Assembly (NCBI GenBank): GCA_964016885.1
Contig: OZ024742.1
Coordinates: forward strand, 3,432,275-3,496,274
DNA from: Eledone cirrhosa
Lineage: Eukaryota > Mollusca > Cephalopoda > Octopoda > Eledonidae
Direction: 5' to 3'
Length of the DNA: 64,000 nucleotides
The notes under the pieces were generated by a model. It searched no databases, had not been told where the DNA came from, and saw only the letters and a list, made by a program, of their open reading frames with translations. The position numbers were made by a program, and so were the translations under genes. Shown here piece by piece: positions 1 to 11,337 of this stretch (its first letter is position 1; each line of letters opens with the position of its first letter).

Positions 1-325
<325 letters not shown>

Positions 326-490
326 AGTATTAATTATACTATTTATGGTTATGTAAATACAAAAACCTTTTGCAGTTATATATATTTTTATACAAACCCT
401 AAATAGTGGTAGGCAGTAATATATTACTACCTTATTACCAGTAAGTTAAGTAGCTCAATGTAAAAACATCAGATGATTTACAGAGCAGTT
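326..490 (+). repeat. One-sided tail of inverted-arm element A
   Basis: This 165-bp segment begins AGTATTAATTATACTATTTA and lies outside the left inverted arm only. Nothing like it follows the right arm at 4,870. An equivalent 163-bp tail lies at 23,374-23,536 next to copy B, again on the left. It contains a short hairpin (GGCAGTAATATATTACTACC). A one-sided extension beyond the terminal repeats is a known PLE trait. Confidence 0.75.
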
Positions 491-990
491 ATATGAAATA
501 TAAGAATCAAAGAACTGTTCAAAATTTTTATGCTTACAACTGTTTCCTCCAAACCGAGGTTTGGATTCTTCGGAGCAATTTATTATTGAATGAACACTTA
601 TATGACCTCCTTTTCACCCAAGAGACATAGAGATACATATGCAAATATTGTGGGTCAACATTCATTACAGCATTTAGAGTGGCAGTACACACTTAGAGAT
701 TACATTCATATTAAAAGATACAATCAAAAATACAGGTTAAAATACAACATGAAAATAAGCGGTTATATAGTGCAAGTGTTATATGTGTGGCAAGCACGTG
801 CGTCTTGTTTATATAGTGTGGCAGAGAGTTACGTGTAGTAGAAGCACTTAAGTAGGTAAACAAGAGTGTTAGGTTGGTTGATCTGGTGGCAAATTATTTA
901 TATGATTGTTATAGTCTGTGTGTGGAGAAATAATATAAGCATTAAAAATAGTGAAAGCATTAAACATATTAAAAATATTGGAAATGCACA
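491..990 (+). repeat. Left inverted arm, element A
   Basis: About 500 bp matching the reverse complement of 4,371-4,870 with few differences. It contains the internal hairpin CCAAACCGAGGTTTGG near 553. It also carries an 82-codon inward-facing open frame (590-838) that is open in the opposite arm too. The RT reading frame appears to begin at the inner edge of this arm. Confidence 0.85.
590..838 (+). CDS. Small arm ORF, 82 aa, unknown function
   Basis: The frame runs from near ATGAACACTTATATGACC to a TAG and has no recognised domain. It is basic and rich in Tyr, Arg and Lys (for example QHSLQHLEWQYTLRDYIHI). The same frame is open in the right arm (4,521-4,769, minus) and in copy B's left arm (23,638-23,916), where two length differences of 18 and 9 nt keep frame. 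In copy B's right arm a run of A is one base shorter, which shifts the frame. Arm conservation alone could keep it open, so coding status is uncertain. It faces inward in each arm. Confidence 0.3.
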   Translation: MNTYMTSFSPKRHRDTYANIVGQHSLQHLEWQYTLRDYIHIKRYNQKYRLKYNMKISGYIVQVLYVWQARASCLYSVAESYV

Positions 991-3345
991 ATAGAGTGAG
1001 ATGGAGGACATTCCATTATGATAGAAACAGATCTAACAATGTGAATAATACTAACAAATTTGACTCCTTCGGCTTTAAAACTTTAAAAGCCCCCCTCATA
1101 ACACACTACTTAACTCCTATGAAAATGATCTAGTTAAACTAGTTAAGAACATTAAATACAATAAGCACCATAATAGAAGCAACACCTTCTTAAACAAACT
1201 TAACACCTCTATTAATGGATTCAAAACTAGTAAGAAAATTATTGTACACGCAGATAAAACTAATAACATATACAGCCTAGACTATAATACTTATAAAAAG
1301 TTTATATATAATGAACTACATAAAAGCTACAAGAAGACCACCTTGAAAAACTTAGAAGATATTAATATAGAGGGATATAATATAGTGTCTAAACTAGGAC
1401 TTCAGAGGCATGCACAACCATTCACCCCAAACCCCCCTAGATTCTCTCTGAAGGATCATAAGGAGGACTTCATCAGCAACCCCTCGATAAGACTTATCTT
1501 CCCTTCCAAGTCCGACATTGGTATTATCAGCAAGAAAATTTTAGATAAAATTATCCCACAAATTAAACACAAGATACACCTTAAACAATGGGGAAATACG
1601 GGTGAAGTTATTGAATGGTTCAAAGATATCAAGAATAATAAGGACAAAAAATTCATTCAATTTGATATCAATTCATACTACACCTCTATTTCCCCTATCC
1701 TATTAAATAAGGCACTAATCATGGCCATGAACAATAGCGACCTGACTAGAGCCCAGATTGATGTCATCCTTGCGGCCCGTAAGACCATAATCACCTTCGA
1801 GGACCAACTATGGACACGCAAGGATACGCACAACAACTTCGACATAACCATGGGATCTAGTGACTCGGCGCAGGTCACTGATTTGGTCGGCCTATACCTT
1901 CTTAATGAAATCCATAAGGACCTCCCTTACTTCAACGGTGGTTTGTACCGCGATGATGCACTTCTACTTATAGAATATAAAAAATTTAATATAGAAAGAA
2001 CTAGAAAACTATTGCACAAGACATTCAAAAACTTTAACCTTAGTATCACCATGGACAAAAACACTAAAAATGTTAACTTCCTAGACGCCACACTATACCT
2101 AGACTCAAAAATATATACACCTTTCCATAAGCCTAACGAAAAACTCATTTACGTAGATACCAAGTCTAATCACCCTAGATCAATATTAAACTCTATCTCT
2201 AAGGGCGTATCCAATAGAATCTCTAATCTATCCTATGACGCAAACATATTTAGCAAAAACTCACAATACTATAACCAAGCATTAGCTAGATCCGGCCATA
2301 ATATAGAAATTGAGTTCCTACCTAAGAAAACACATAGCTACAACATCATCTCGCACAACATGTCCATGCGGAAACCTAATAATAGGAATAGCAACCACAA
2401 GTACACCAAAGCGGAGGGTGACACCGGAAGTAACCATTACCACGCAAACTACCGTAGTGCCTTAGGAAGAAACAACACACCAAACACTAAAAACAAAAAT
2501 AGAAGAAGAAATAATACATTTTTCAACCCTCCTTTCAACCTAAATGTCTCCACCAACATACCTAGGGCCTTCTTCTCACTACTAGATAAAAACTTCCCTC
2601 TAGGACACAAGTACCACAACCTTTTAAACAAAAACACTATTAAAATCTCATACTCTACGACGCCTAACTTAGCATACCACATAGCTAGCAGCAATAAAAG
2701 TAAAATTAATTCTTACTTCCAACAAACGAAATCACAATAGAATGTAAACCTTCTAAATACCTCTGTAGCATGCGACCATAGTAACGGCAGTAACAATAGA
2801 AATAACACTAGTATAAGAAATAACACCGGGGTCGACAACCCGAATGTCCAAAATCCTATAGCTACCACCCAGACTTCTGCACTGCATTATAACCAGCGGA
2901 CTAACACACAGGATAATTGTAACTGTAGAGCCAATAGAACCTGCCCTTTAGATAAAAAATGCCTAACCAAGGATATCATATACTCATGCACTGTCACAAC
3001 TAGAAACTCTTCAGAAACCTATGTAGGCTCCACTTCTAACTGCTTCAAAATCAGATATAATTCGCACATCCACTCGTTCAAAAAGCACAGTCTAGCCAAC
3101 TCCACCTCACTATCTAGCTACATACACTATCTAAAAACTAAAAATAAACCTTACACACTCAAATGGGAAGTGATAGGTAGCGCGACTTCGTACAAACCAC
3201 CTAATAAATTCTGTAACTCTGTATACTAGAGACCCACAATATTATCTTCTCCAACCGTAACCTACTTAACAAAAAATCTGAAGTGTTTGCAACTTGCCAG
3301 CACCGCTTCAGACATTCCTTCCAAAACTTTAAGCCCAGTATATAG
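951..3345 (+). pseudogene. RT plus GIY-YIG-like endonuclease polyprotein, broken (element A)
   Basis: This is the retroelement polymerase, expected to copy element RNA at a nicked target. The N-terminal part (951-1,340) has the family motifs FGFKTLK and HADKTNNIY. In the long frame from 1,343, in order, are SLKDHKEDF (residues 35-43), motif A FIQFDIN (104-110, catalytic Asp 108), motif B MGSSDSAQVTD (170-180), motif C GLYRDDALL (200-208) and NFLDATL near 240. The C-terminal part (about 2,920-3,345) has a Cys cluster NCNCRANRTCPLDKKC, then IYSCTV and ETYVGST matching the GIY and YIG motifs, then Arg/His (FKIRYNSH). A distal Cys pair, LNKKSE-like residues and CQHR follow. Three lesions are visible: a frameshift at a C-run near 1,093, an in-frame TAG at 2,738-2,740 where copy B reads Arg, and a one-base loss near 3,213. 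RT catalytic residues are intact. Similar RT/GIY-YIG proteins are frequent in cnidarian and other invertebrate genomes. RT identity is very likely; nuclease identity is likely. Confidence 0.8.
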
Positions 3346-4370
3346 CAATGTCGGACTTGAACCAAACACCACCTCTAGCATCAAACACCAGGGGCACACC
3401 GTATACCACATACCCAACACTAACTGATCTAATATAACACAAACAGCGACATCCCTCTAGAACCCTTCGCAGGGCGAATACCCATTTTTACCTCTACTTT
3501 AGGTGTGACAACATCCACCCACTTGAACTGCACTACACCGCTCTATAGGTAATTTAAACATGAATTGATTGTCCTGCTGGTGTTGTGCGGAGGAAGTGCC
3601 TTCGTCGGACAGATGAAAAGCGAATTAATCTAGTAACGCTGTTGAGCAGGATGACCGGTACGCTGAGTGCGGTGAATGAATGTATTGCAACCGGCGTGCG
3701 GGTTGTACATATACGGATGATTTGATGGTCAGAGTGGGGTCATGAGGACTGCGGATTGACCTCTGGTCGGCCCTGGTGATGTTCATCTTTCGACATCCAA
3801 TGTAGCAAGCGATGATCCAGAACTTACCAGAGATCATTGTGTGTTGAAGTGATTCTGCAATCACCGCGCCTGGTCCTTTGAATAGACTACAACCACAGAG
3901 ATCATTAATTTAGAATCCTCGCTCGTCGTCTATAATATTCATTTGTGCCACTCTACGATGGGGTTAATTCACCATAATAATACGAACACCTTCAGCACAA
4001 CTTAATAGATATAGTTAAAACACTTTAAGCTTTAGAAGCTTTAAGAAATTGCGCATAACCATAGAAGTTAGGGTCTATTTTGAGACACATTTCAATAGCT
4101 AGTAATAGAAACCTCGGAGTTACCTCCCCTCATGCATTAACTCCCCTTAGCCACACACACACTTCCGCGTAGTATTTCAATGTCGATTCTCGAAACGTAA
4201 CATCCTCCTGTATTGAACTAAAGAACATCAGACTACGATTCTCTAACTGGATTGTCAAACGCTCAATATCGAATTTTCGTGGATTATGTGAGGGGCATAT
4301 AATCTGAAAAATAAACTCCCCAGACTATGAAAATGTCGAAGTACATGAAGTCCATATCATCCCTTCGCTG
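3346..4370 (+). other. 3' non-coding part of element A
   Basis: No open frame of note. Blocks are shared with copy B on the opposite strand, such as the stretch around 3,630-3,870 (with GCAACCGGCGTGCGGGTTGT) that matches 24,540-24,790. This shows it is element sequence rather than host flank. Confidence 0.7.
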
Positions 4371-4870
4371 TGCATTTCCAATATTTTTTATATTTTTAAT
4401 GCTTGCACTATTTTTAATGCTTATATTATTTCTCAACACACAGACTATAACAATCATATAAATAATTTGCCACCAGATCAACCAACCTAACACTCTTGTT
4501 TACCTACTTAAGTGCTTCTACTACACGTAACTCTCTGCAACACTATATAAACAAGATGCACGTGCTTGCCACACATATAACACTTGCACTATATAACCGC
4601 TTATTTTCATGTTGTATTTTAACCTGTATTTTTGATTGTATCTTTTAATATGAATGTAATCTCTAAGTGTGTACTGCCACTCTAAATGATGTAATGAATG
4701 TTGACCCACAATATTTGCATATGTATCTGTATGTCTCTTGGGTGAAAAAGAGGTCATATAAGTGTTCATTCAATAATAAATTGCTCCGAAGAATCCAAAC
4801 CTCGGTTTGGAGGAAACAGTTGTAAGCATAACAATGTTTTGAACAGTTCTTTGATTCTTATATTTCATAT
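4371..4870 (-). repeat. Right inverted arm, element A
   Basis: About 500 bp, reverse complement of 491-990. It carries the minus-strand copy of the small arm ORF (4,521-4,769) and ends in TATTTCAT followed by (AT)n. No copy of the 165-bp tail follows it. Confidence 0.85.
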
Positions 4871-4911
4871 ATATATATATATTAATATATACATATATAT
4901 ATATATAGTTT

Positions 4912-5573
4912 TAATATAGATGAGATTCTACAGGACTAGAACTTTCATTCTTTAGAAATCATCAGGAATCTGGGTATCAAAAAATAAGTATGGTATTTAT
5001 AGGTCTCTACAAGTGGTAGGAGAGGGTAGGGAGTGGGATGGGTGTAGGTCATTGGTTGATAGAAAAGGGAATTCATTAAAAGCTAATTTTACAAAGCTAT
5101 AATTTATTTTTATTTTTAGAGTAACAAAGGCAGAAAGAATTCTATAAACAGGTTCAGGATGGCATGCCACCCCTTATTATTAAGTTTCTCTTAAGCTAAC
5201 AGGTGTCTATAAGATCAGTGGGGGTCAGTCATGGTAGATAGATTTAAAGGAAAGGGAGATTCTTTAAAAGCTAAATTCTTTAAGGTTCTACTCAGTGACA
5301 AAGGTTTAGAGAATTCTGTAGACAAATTCAAAATATTGAATGCATATCTTACAATTATCTTCAAATTTCTCTTAAACTATTCAACTATATGCCAAAAATC
5401 AACAGACACATTCACAAACACACTCACTCACACACTCGCGCGCACCCATAAACACACATACACATACACATATACGCATATACACACACACATATAAATA
5501 TATTTATATATATATATATATATACATACACACACATACATACACACATATGTATATATATATATATACACAC

Positions 5574-5604
<31 letters not shown>

Positions 5605-5931
5605 TATACACACATATATATATATATGTGTGTATGTATGTGTGTGTATGTATATATATATATATAAATATATTTATATATGTGTGTGTGTGTATATGTG
5701 TATATGTGTATGTGTATGTGTGTTTATGGGTGCGCGCGAGTGTGTGAGTGAATGTGTCTGTTGATTTTTCGCATATAGTTGAATAGTTTAAGATGCCCAG
5801 ATTCCTGATGATTTCTAAAGAATGAAACAGTTCTAGTCCTGTAGAATCTCATCTATATTAAAACTTTTATACTCTGCAATGTATTGAGTACCTTACTTAC
5901 TGTGGTTACCTCCGACTCAACCCGGAATAAC

Positions 5932-5935
<4 letters not shown>
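4912..5935. repeat. Interrupted palindromic repeat with microsatellite core
   Basis: The right arm (about 5,660-5,860) is the reverse complement of two left pieces, 4,912-4,980 and 5,370-5,500. The left arm carries an extra 390 bp (4,981-5,370) that the right arm lacks. The core is (CA/TA)n reading into (TA/TG)n, itself palindromic. Outer arms contain GATGAGATTCTACAGGACTA and CATCAGGAATCTGGG. A tail (GAGTACCTTACTTACTG to CTCAACCCGG) follows at 5,885-5,925. Related hairpins occur at 17,640-17,815 and 26,801-26,960. The extra 390 bp contains an imperfect repeat of about 180 bp. The Thr/His-rich open frames here are translations of the dinucleotide repeats. Confidence 0.8.
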
Positions 5936-5966
<31 letters not shown>

Positions 5967-6158
5967 ATAATTAAATGTATAAATAGATAAATCAATGCCA
6001 TTGTTAAATAATAAATAAATCAACTAATACCTTAACACTTCACACAAAGTAAACCATTTCGTTTTAATCATTTTCTAACCCAGAAAAAAGAGAGAGAGAC
6101 AACAAAAAAAAGGAAAAAAAAAAAATTTTCTCCCTCATAATCGTCTCTTTCTCCCTGT

Positions 6159-6253
<95 letters not shown>

Positions 6254-6264
6254 TATATAGAAAA
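5936..6264. repeat. (TA)n tracts around AT-rich unique DNA
   Basis: (TA)n at about 5,933-5,961 and 6,164-6,250 flank 200 bp of AT-rich DNA with A-runs. I see no gene. The second tract abuts the outer end of the left terminal repeat of the Penelope-like element. Confidence 0.85.
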
Positions 6265-6889
6265 TGAGATGAAATCGAAAATGCAACGGGAGTCTTATAT
6301 TTTTAAAAAATATATATATTTATTTGGCTCCTTTACCGGTTTCGCAGTTCTTCTGCTTTTCAAAAGGTGAGTTGAGATGGAGTGTCTGTGGTTTTTCTCA
6401 CATCTGGTTGGTCTCTGAATGTTACTTGTTTTATATGGAAAAGGGGGCTCGAAATGCCAGGTTTTTCGAGAAGTAATTTGATTGGTTTGTCAATAATTAT
6501 AATAAATTTCGCGCCAGTTCGCGTTACAATAGTTCTTCAAATAAGAGGGGGGGGGGTTGTCACAGGTTGTTTTTTCATATATGAGTGTTTGAATTTCTTT
6601 TTACTTGAAAAAAGGGGCTCACAAAGGCTTTTTGTTGGTTGGTTATATAAAGAAATTATAGCTGTCACGTGAACAAGTTTTCATTAAATTTTCGTGCCCT
6701 TATTTGGAAATCCATTCTGTAGCCTTTTTAGAGAATTTTATGATAAGTGAAAGATAATGGTCAAGAGAAAGGGATGGGAGAATTGTTCTGGTTCAGTGAA
6801 TATGGTTAGTTCGCTGGGGTGTCAGAATTCAGATTTTCTATTGAATAAAGAAAGTAAAGATATGTATGTTTATTTGTGTGCTTGTGTGT

Positions 6890-6950
<61 letters not shown>

Positions 6951-7264
6951 GTGTGTATGTGTGTTTGAATTTCTTTACTTAAAAAAAAGGTGGCTCACGA
7001 AGGCTTTTTTTTAGTAAACGTGATTTGATTGGTTATAAAAGAAATTATGGCTGTCACGTGAACAAGTTTTCATTACATTTTCGCGCCCTTATTTGGAAAT
7101 CTATTCTGTAGCCTTTATAGAGAATGTTATGACAAGGGAAAGATAGTGGTCAAGAGAAATGGGATTGGGAGAATTGTTCTGGTTCAGTGAATATGGTTAG
7201 TCCGCTGGGGTGTCAGAGTTCAGATTTTCTATTGCAGTAAAGATATGTATGTTTATTTGTGTGC

Positions 7265-7320
<56 letters not shown>

Positions 7321-7700
7321 TGGAAGATGATTCTATTAGTAGAAATTGGGGAGGGAGTTGTGTGTGTGTATATGGGTGTTATGTGTGTGTGTGCGAGTAT
7401 ATTAAGATGGAGAGAATATATATTTTGTGTGTGTGTATATATGTGTGTAGGAAATCGGTTCTATTAGTAGAAATGGGGGAGGGAGTTGTGGGTGTGGGGG
7501 TTGTTATGTGTGTGTATGGGTGTTATGTGTGTGGGAGTATGGTTAGCATGTTAAGATGAAGAGAATATATATATATATTGTGTGTGTTTGTGTGTGTGTG
7601 TGTGTAGGAAAATGATTCCTTTAGTAGGAATATTTTGAATGAACATATTTTCCTTACTTATTCGTATTTGTTCTGTTGTATTGTCAGTGCAAACGTATGT
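6265..7700 (-). repeat. Downstream pseudo-LTR of the PLE
   Basis: About 1.43 kb matching 11,338-12,752 in the same orientation, starting GAGATGAAATCGAAAATGCA. Inside it a block of roughly 390 bp is repeated: GCTGTCACGTGAACAAGTTT occurs at about 6,660 and 7,048. Three TG-rich tracts interrupt it. Its inner end (7,634-7,700) duplicates the end of the endonuclease coding region at 7,825-7,885, so it starts like a 5'-truncated element copy. Confidence 0.85.
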
Positions 7701-7792
7701 TAAGGTTTATTTAGTTCGGGTTTTTATTTTCTAAAGTAGAAGGTGTTATGTGTGTGTGTGCATGTCATATTATGGTGTTGACATAATGTATA

Positions 7793-10063
7793 TTAAACCA
7801 TATTTAATGCTGATCTATATTTTTGAATAAACATATTTTCCTTATTTATTCGTATTTGTTCTGTTGTATTGTTAGCGCAAAGGTAAAATGGGAAGACTTG
7901 GAATTTGGGTATCTTATTACTTGCGCAAATGTCTAGATATGCACTTAGTGGTATCTGTCTCGTGGTTGGATCTCGTAATTGTTGGCGATGAACTGTCATT
8001 CTGTTTCTGAGTGTGAGTTTAGTTTGTCCTATATAATCTTCATTGCATCCTTTACATTTAATGGCATAAAGTAGATTTTTTGATGGACAAGTGAAGTGAT
8101 TTTTTACAGTAAAATGTTGGCCTGATTTAAATGTATACGTGTTGCCTTCAATGAGGTGAGTGCAGGTTCCACAATTAGAGCGACCACATTTTCTGATACT
8201 TGGTTGTGGGTTTGTGGTAAGTAATTTGGCATTGGTGAGTAATGTTTTCAGTGATTTTGGTTGTCTTTTGCTTTTGATTATTTTGTGTGTTTCAAGGGCT
8301 TTTTTCATTCTTGGGTTTTGTTTTAGTAGTGGGATGTTCTTGTGAATAGTGTTGTAAGCTTCCGCATTTCTTGGGTTGTGTGTTGAGATATATGATAGAA
8401 TATTGGACGTACCTTGAATTTGTTTCTGTTTCCGTAATTCATCAATGCCTATTGCTTTAGCCCTTTCTATTCAATTATTTATTAGTAATAGTGGGTACTC
8501 TCTCTCGAGTAGAATTTCCTTTAATTCTTGAAGTCTTTTATTTCGCGTTTTATAATTGGAGACAATTGTGCAAATTCTTCTTGCTAGGTTAAAAGGAATG
8601 TTCGTCTTCGTGTGCTTTGGATGGTTGGAGGTGAATAGCAGATATTGTTTGGAATCTGTTGGTTTGTAGTGTATGTCAGTTTTGATATTTGTGTCTTTTT
8701 TTTAAATTAAGATGTCCAGAAATGGGAGTTGATCTTGGCTGTATTCCATTGTGAATTGGATGTGGTTATTGATGCCGTTTATTAAGTTTTTGAAATCCTT
8801 CATTTGGTCGAGTGTGTGGGACCAAAGAATGAGGCAATCATCCAAGTAGCGTTTCCAATTCTCTGATAAATATTTGTGGAAGTTCAATCCGTATTTTGAT
8901 TTGGACTGTTCATATATCTGGACTTCTGAGTATGCCATGACTAAGTTGGCATAAGTTGGAGCGGCTTTTGTACCCATCGCAGTCCCCGATATTTGCTTGT
9001 AAGTATTGCCATCGAAATCAAAAAAGTTGTTCTGTAAGATGAATTTTAATCCCTCGGTGATGAAGCTTTTTTCTATTCTGTCAGGTATCTCATTGGGATA
9101 TTTCTCTAGCCAGAATCCTATTGCTTCTAGTCCGTATTGGTGTGGGATCGTTGTGTAGAGATTCACTACATCGAAAGACACAATAATAGTGTCGTTGTTG
9201 ACATGTTTGGGGAAGTGGTTTAAGAGGTCCAGATCGTCTCTTACAAGGCTTGGTATGTGTTTCAGTATTGGTTTCAGTAGTATGTCTATAAAGTTGCTCA
9301 GTCTGTGTGTTTCACATTGTGGGCCCGCTACAATTGGTCTTAATTTAAGGTCTGTGGGGTATTGCGTGTTCACGCAGGCTGAGGTGGATTGTTTACAGGC
9401 ATCGTTGATTATTTTACACTTGTGGATCTTCGGAAGTCCGTAAAGGTTGCTAGTTTTGTATTCAAAATTTGTTAAATAATCGCGTTCCTTTTTAGTTAGG
9501 TCTTCCTGGTATCGATAAATCAGTGTGTTTAATTTGGTCATTATTTTTGATTGCTGGTAGTTTTTTACTCTTTCATAGTAATTAGTATTTTGTAAGAGAG
9601 AGAACATAGAATTTTTATATTTTTCAGCCTCCATAATGACAACAGTACTTCCTTTGTCCGCTTCCTTAATTATAATGTCCGTATTGTTTTTTAGTTCATG
9701 GATAATCTCCCATTCCCTTCGACTCGTGTTGGGTTTGGGTTTAGGTTGCGGTAGTTCATGGTATGGGAAGGTAGCTATGTGGTCACAAAATTTGTCCAGA
9801 ACTCTGTTTCTACCTTTTGTTGGGTTGTAGCTGCTTTTATTCCGTACAATTGATTCGTCGTTATTCTCCTTGTCAAATAATTCCTCTGTGAGACGTAATT
9901 TTCTACAGAAGTGTGAGATATCGTCATTTATCTCATTGGGGTTAGAGTATTGTGGTGTTGGTGTGAATTTCAGTCCTTTGGAGAGAATTTTTACTTGTTG
10001 GGCTGAGAGGTTTGTATTTGAAAGGTTAATTATTTTCGGTTTTTCAAAATCGGTTTGTGCCAC
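7793..10063 (-). pseudogene. PLE polyprotein: RT plus GIY-YIG endonuclease, two in-frame stops
   Basis: This is one reading frame of about 757 codons, interrupted by TAA at 8,702-8,704 and TGA at 8,471-8,473. RT landmarks in order: IKEADKGS (132-139), GLPKIHK (209-215), LRPIVAG (241-247), motif A SFDVVNLYTTIP (296-307), motif B GTAMGTKAAP (360-369), motif C RYLDDCLI (DD 408-409) and FLDILI (448-453). The C-terminal nuclease has Cys residues in CGRSNCGTC, then LLYAIKC and EDYIGQT as the GIY and YIG motifs. Arg and His follow (RNRMTVHRQQ), then a Glu in RINKENMF. All catalytic residues I can identify remain. The frame starts at a GTG with no nearby ATG, so translation probably begins upstream or by read-through from ORF1. 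The protein would nick target DNA and prime cDNA synthesis. The layout is that of canonical animal PLEs with a C-terminal nuclease; I cannot assign the subclade by eye. Confidence 0.92.
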
Positions 10064-10637
10064 CGGGTGTCGTGAGTCCTGTAGCCTTGGTCTAAAAAAT
10101 GATTTTTCTGGAATGTTTTTTCAATGGTATTATTATATCTAATGGTATTTCCCCTGTTGTTGTGTGGTCTTGTATAGAAGTTTCGGACGTATTGAGGTTC
10201 GGTTTGTTGATAGTCCGGGTTGTAGATTTTGTTCCTTTGTGTGGGTTGGGATCTACGGTTTTGGAACAGGTTCTGTGTGGGCAGGGATCTACGGTTTTGG
10301 AATAGGTTTTGTGTGGGTTGTGATCTGCGGATCAGGTCCTGCCTTGTGTTCGGGGATCTTTGGTTTTTGTTAGTAGGGTTATAGTTTTGTCTATGGTTTC
10401 TGGGATTATCGTTATAGTTTTGCTGGGGGTATGTTGGACGTTTTGTTACTTTTTTTTGTTATTTGTTGTGCATGTGGTGTGTGAGTTTTAGTTTATTTTA
10501 AAAATTGGTTACCTGTATGTTGTTCATTTTTGAAGTCCATTTCGTAGTTGTTGAACCAGGTGGCGTTTTTTTCCCATCGCTGGAGGGATGTTAGTTCTTC
10601 ATCCTCACAGTTTTCTTTCCTAAGTTTTAGGTTTTTT
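10064..10637 (-). other. Spacer between PLE ORF1 and RT, partly coding-like
   Basis: Just downstream of the ORF1 stop another frame continues for about 50 codons with protein-like content (for example LTSLQRWEKNATWFNNYEM), suggesting ORF1 was longer and is frameshifted near 10,630. The rest (10,190-10,370) is a Pro/Ile/Thr-rich imperfect repeat with a unit like GGGATCTACGGTTTTGGAA on the plus strand. Confidence 0.5.
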
Positions 10638-11234
10638 TTAGTAGAGTAGGCCTTCAGAGTGCTTTGAGATTTGTGTGTCCATCTGTTGGTCGAGTGACTT
10701 GAATTTTTCTTCGTTGGAGTTGGTTCTTAATCGCAACAATTCTATTTCTGTTTTAAATTTTTCCAACGCCATCTTTTCCCTAAGTCTTTGTTGGTTTTCT
10801 GGTTCATTCGGGATGGGTTTTATTTGGAGTTTTTTGGGGAGGATGATTGGGGTAGAGTTTAGCCACTTTTCATATATGTCTGCCTTGCCATTATTTTTTA
10901 GGAGATTCCAAAGGGCGAATTTGCGGGCTGTGAGCTTTTGAGTCCATATGTTGATTAGGGTGTTTTTTACTGAGTGGACATCTCGTAGATTGGGTTCTAA
11001 CGGTTGTTCCAGCTTTTGGAGCATTGCTGTTTCAATGGTTTCGATTAGCTTAGTTAATACTGGAGTAATATTCGTCTCTTGGGTATTTTCTGTTTCTTCG
11101 TGGGGTCCTTTTTTATAGATGTGTATTTGGTCCACTTTGTTGGTCAAAATTGAGAGTTTAGAGGAAATCTCTTTGAGTTCATTTAAGATGTCCTGGTTCA
11201 GTGAGTTGTTGTTTTGTTGAGAATTTGGTGGCAT
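10638..11234 (-). CDS. PLE ORF1, probable coiled-coil protein, 198 aa
   Basis: The frame starts at an ATG just inside the upstream pseudo-LTR, as expected for the first ORF of a PLE. No enzymatic domain is visible. The N-terminal third has heptad-like Leu/Ile spacing (ILNELKEISSKLSILTNKVD) and a second charged helical stretch lies near residues 150-190 (EKMALEKFKTEIELLRLRT), so coiled coil is likely. A role in RNA binding or RNP assembly is only an inference from position. The coding continues in another frame after the stop, so this may be a truncated version. Confidence 0.6.
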   Translation of the reverse strand: MPPNSQQNNNSLNQDILNELKEISSKLSILTNKVDQIHIYKKGPHEETENTQETNITPVLTKLIETIETAMLQKLEQPLEPNLRDVHSVKNTLINIWTQKLTARKFALWNLLKNNGKADIYEKWLNSTPIILPKKLQIKPIPNEPENQQRLREKMALEKFKTEIELLRLRTNSNEEKFKSLDQQMDTQISKHSEGLLY

Positions 11235-11337
11235 TTTCGGTCTTCGTGTGGGGTGGGTATATATTAGAAAGTGATGTTTTTTTTAACAAAATGAAAAATA
11301 ACCGATGTGTCCTACACGAGTGAAAGTATAAAGAAAA

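Larger units (their letters stand above)
326..4870 (+). mobile_element. Inverted-arm RT/GIY-YIG retroelement, copy A (4.5 kb)
   Basis: The element has four parts: a one-sided tail (326-490), a left arm (491-990), a coding region and 3' non-coding part (951-4,370), and a right arm (4,371-4,870) that is the reverse complement of the left. (TA)n lies on both outer sides. Copy B at 23,374-26,706 shares tail, arms, 3' coding part and 3' non-coding part, so these limits define a family rather than a chance palindrome. Penelope-like elements are known to carry terminal repeats in either orientation and GIY-YIG nucleases, which fits. However, the RT core here (GLYRDD, MGSSDSAQVTD) differs from the canonical PLE RT seen at 8,702-10,063. 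I therefore leave the formal class open. All coding parts are broken, so the copy is probably dead. Confidence 0.8.

Noticed and set aside
6757..7559. Cys/Val-rich open frames
   Set aside because: (TG)n tracts within PLE terminal repeats read as Cys-Val.
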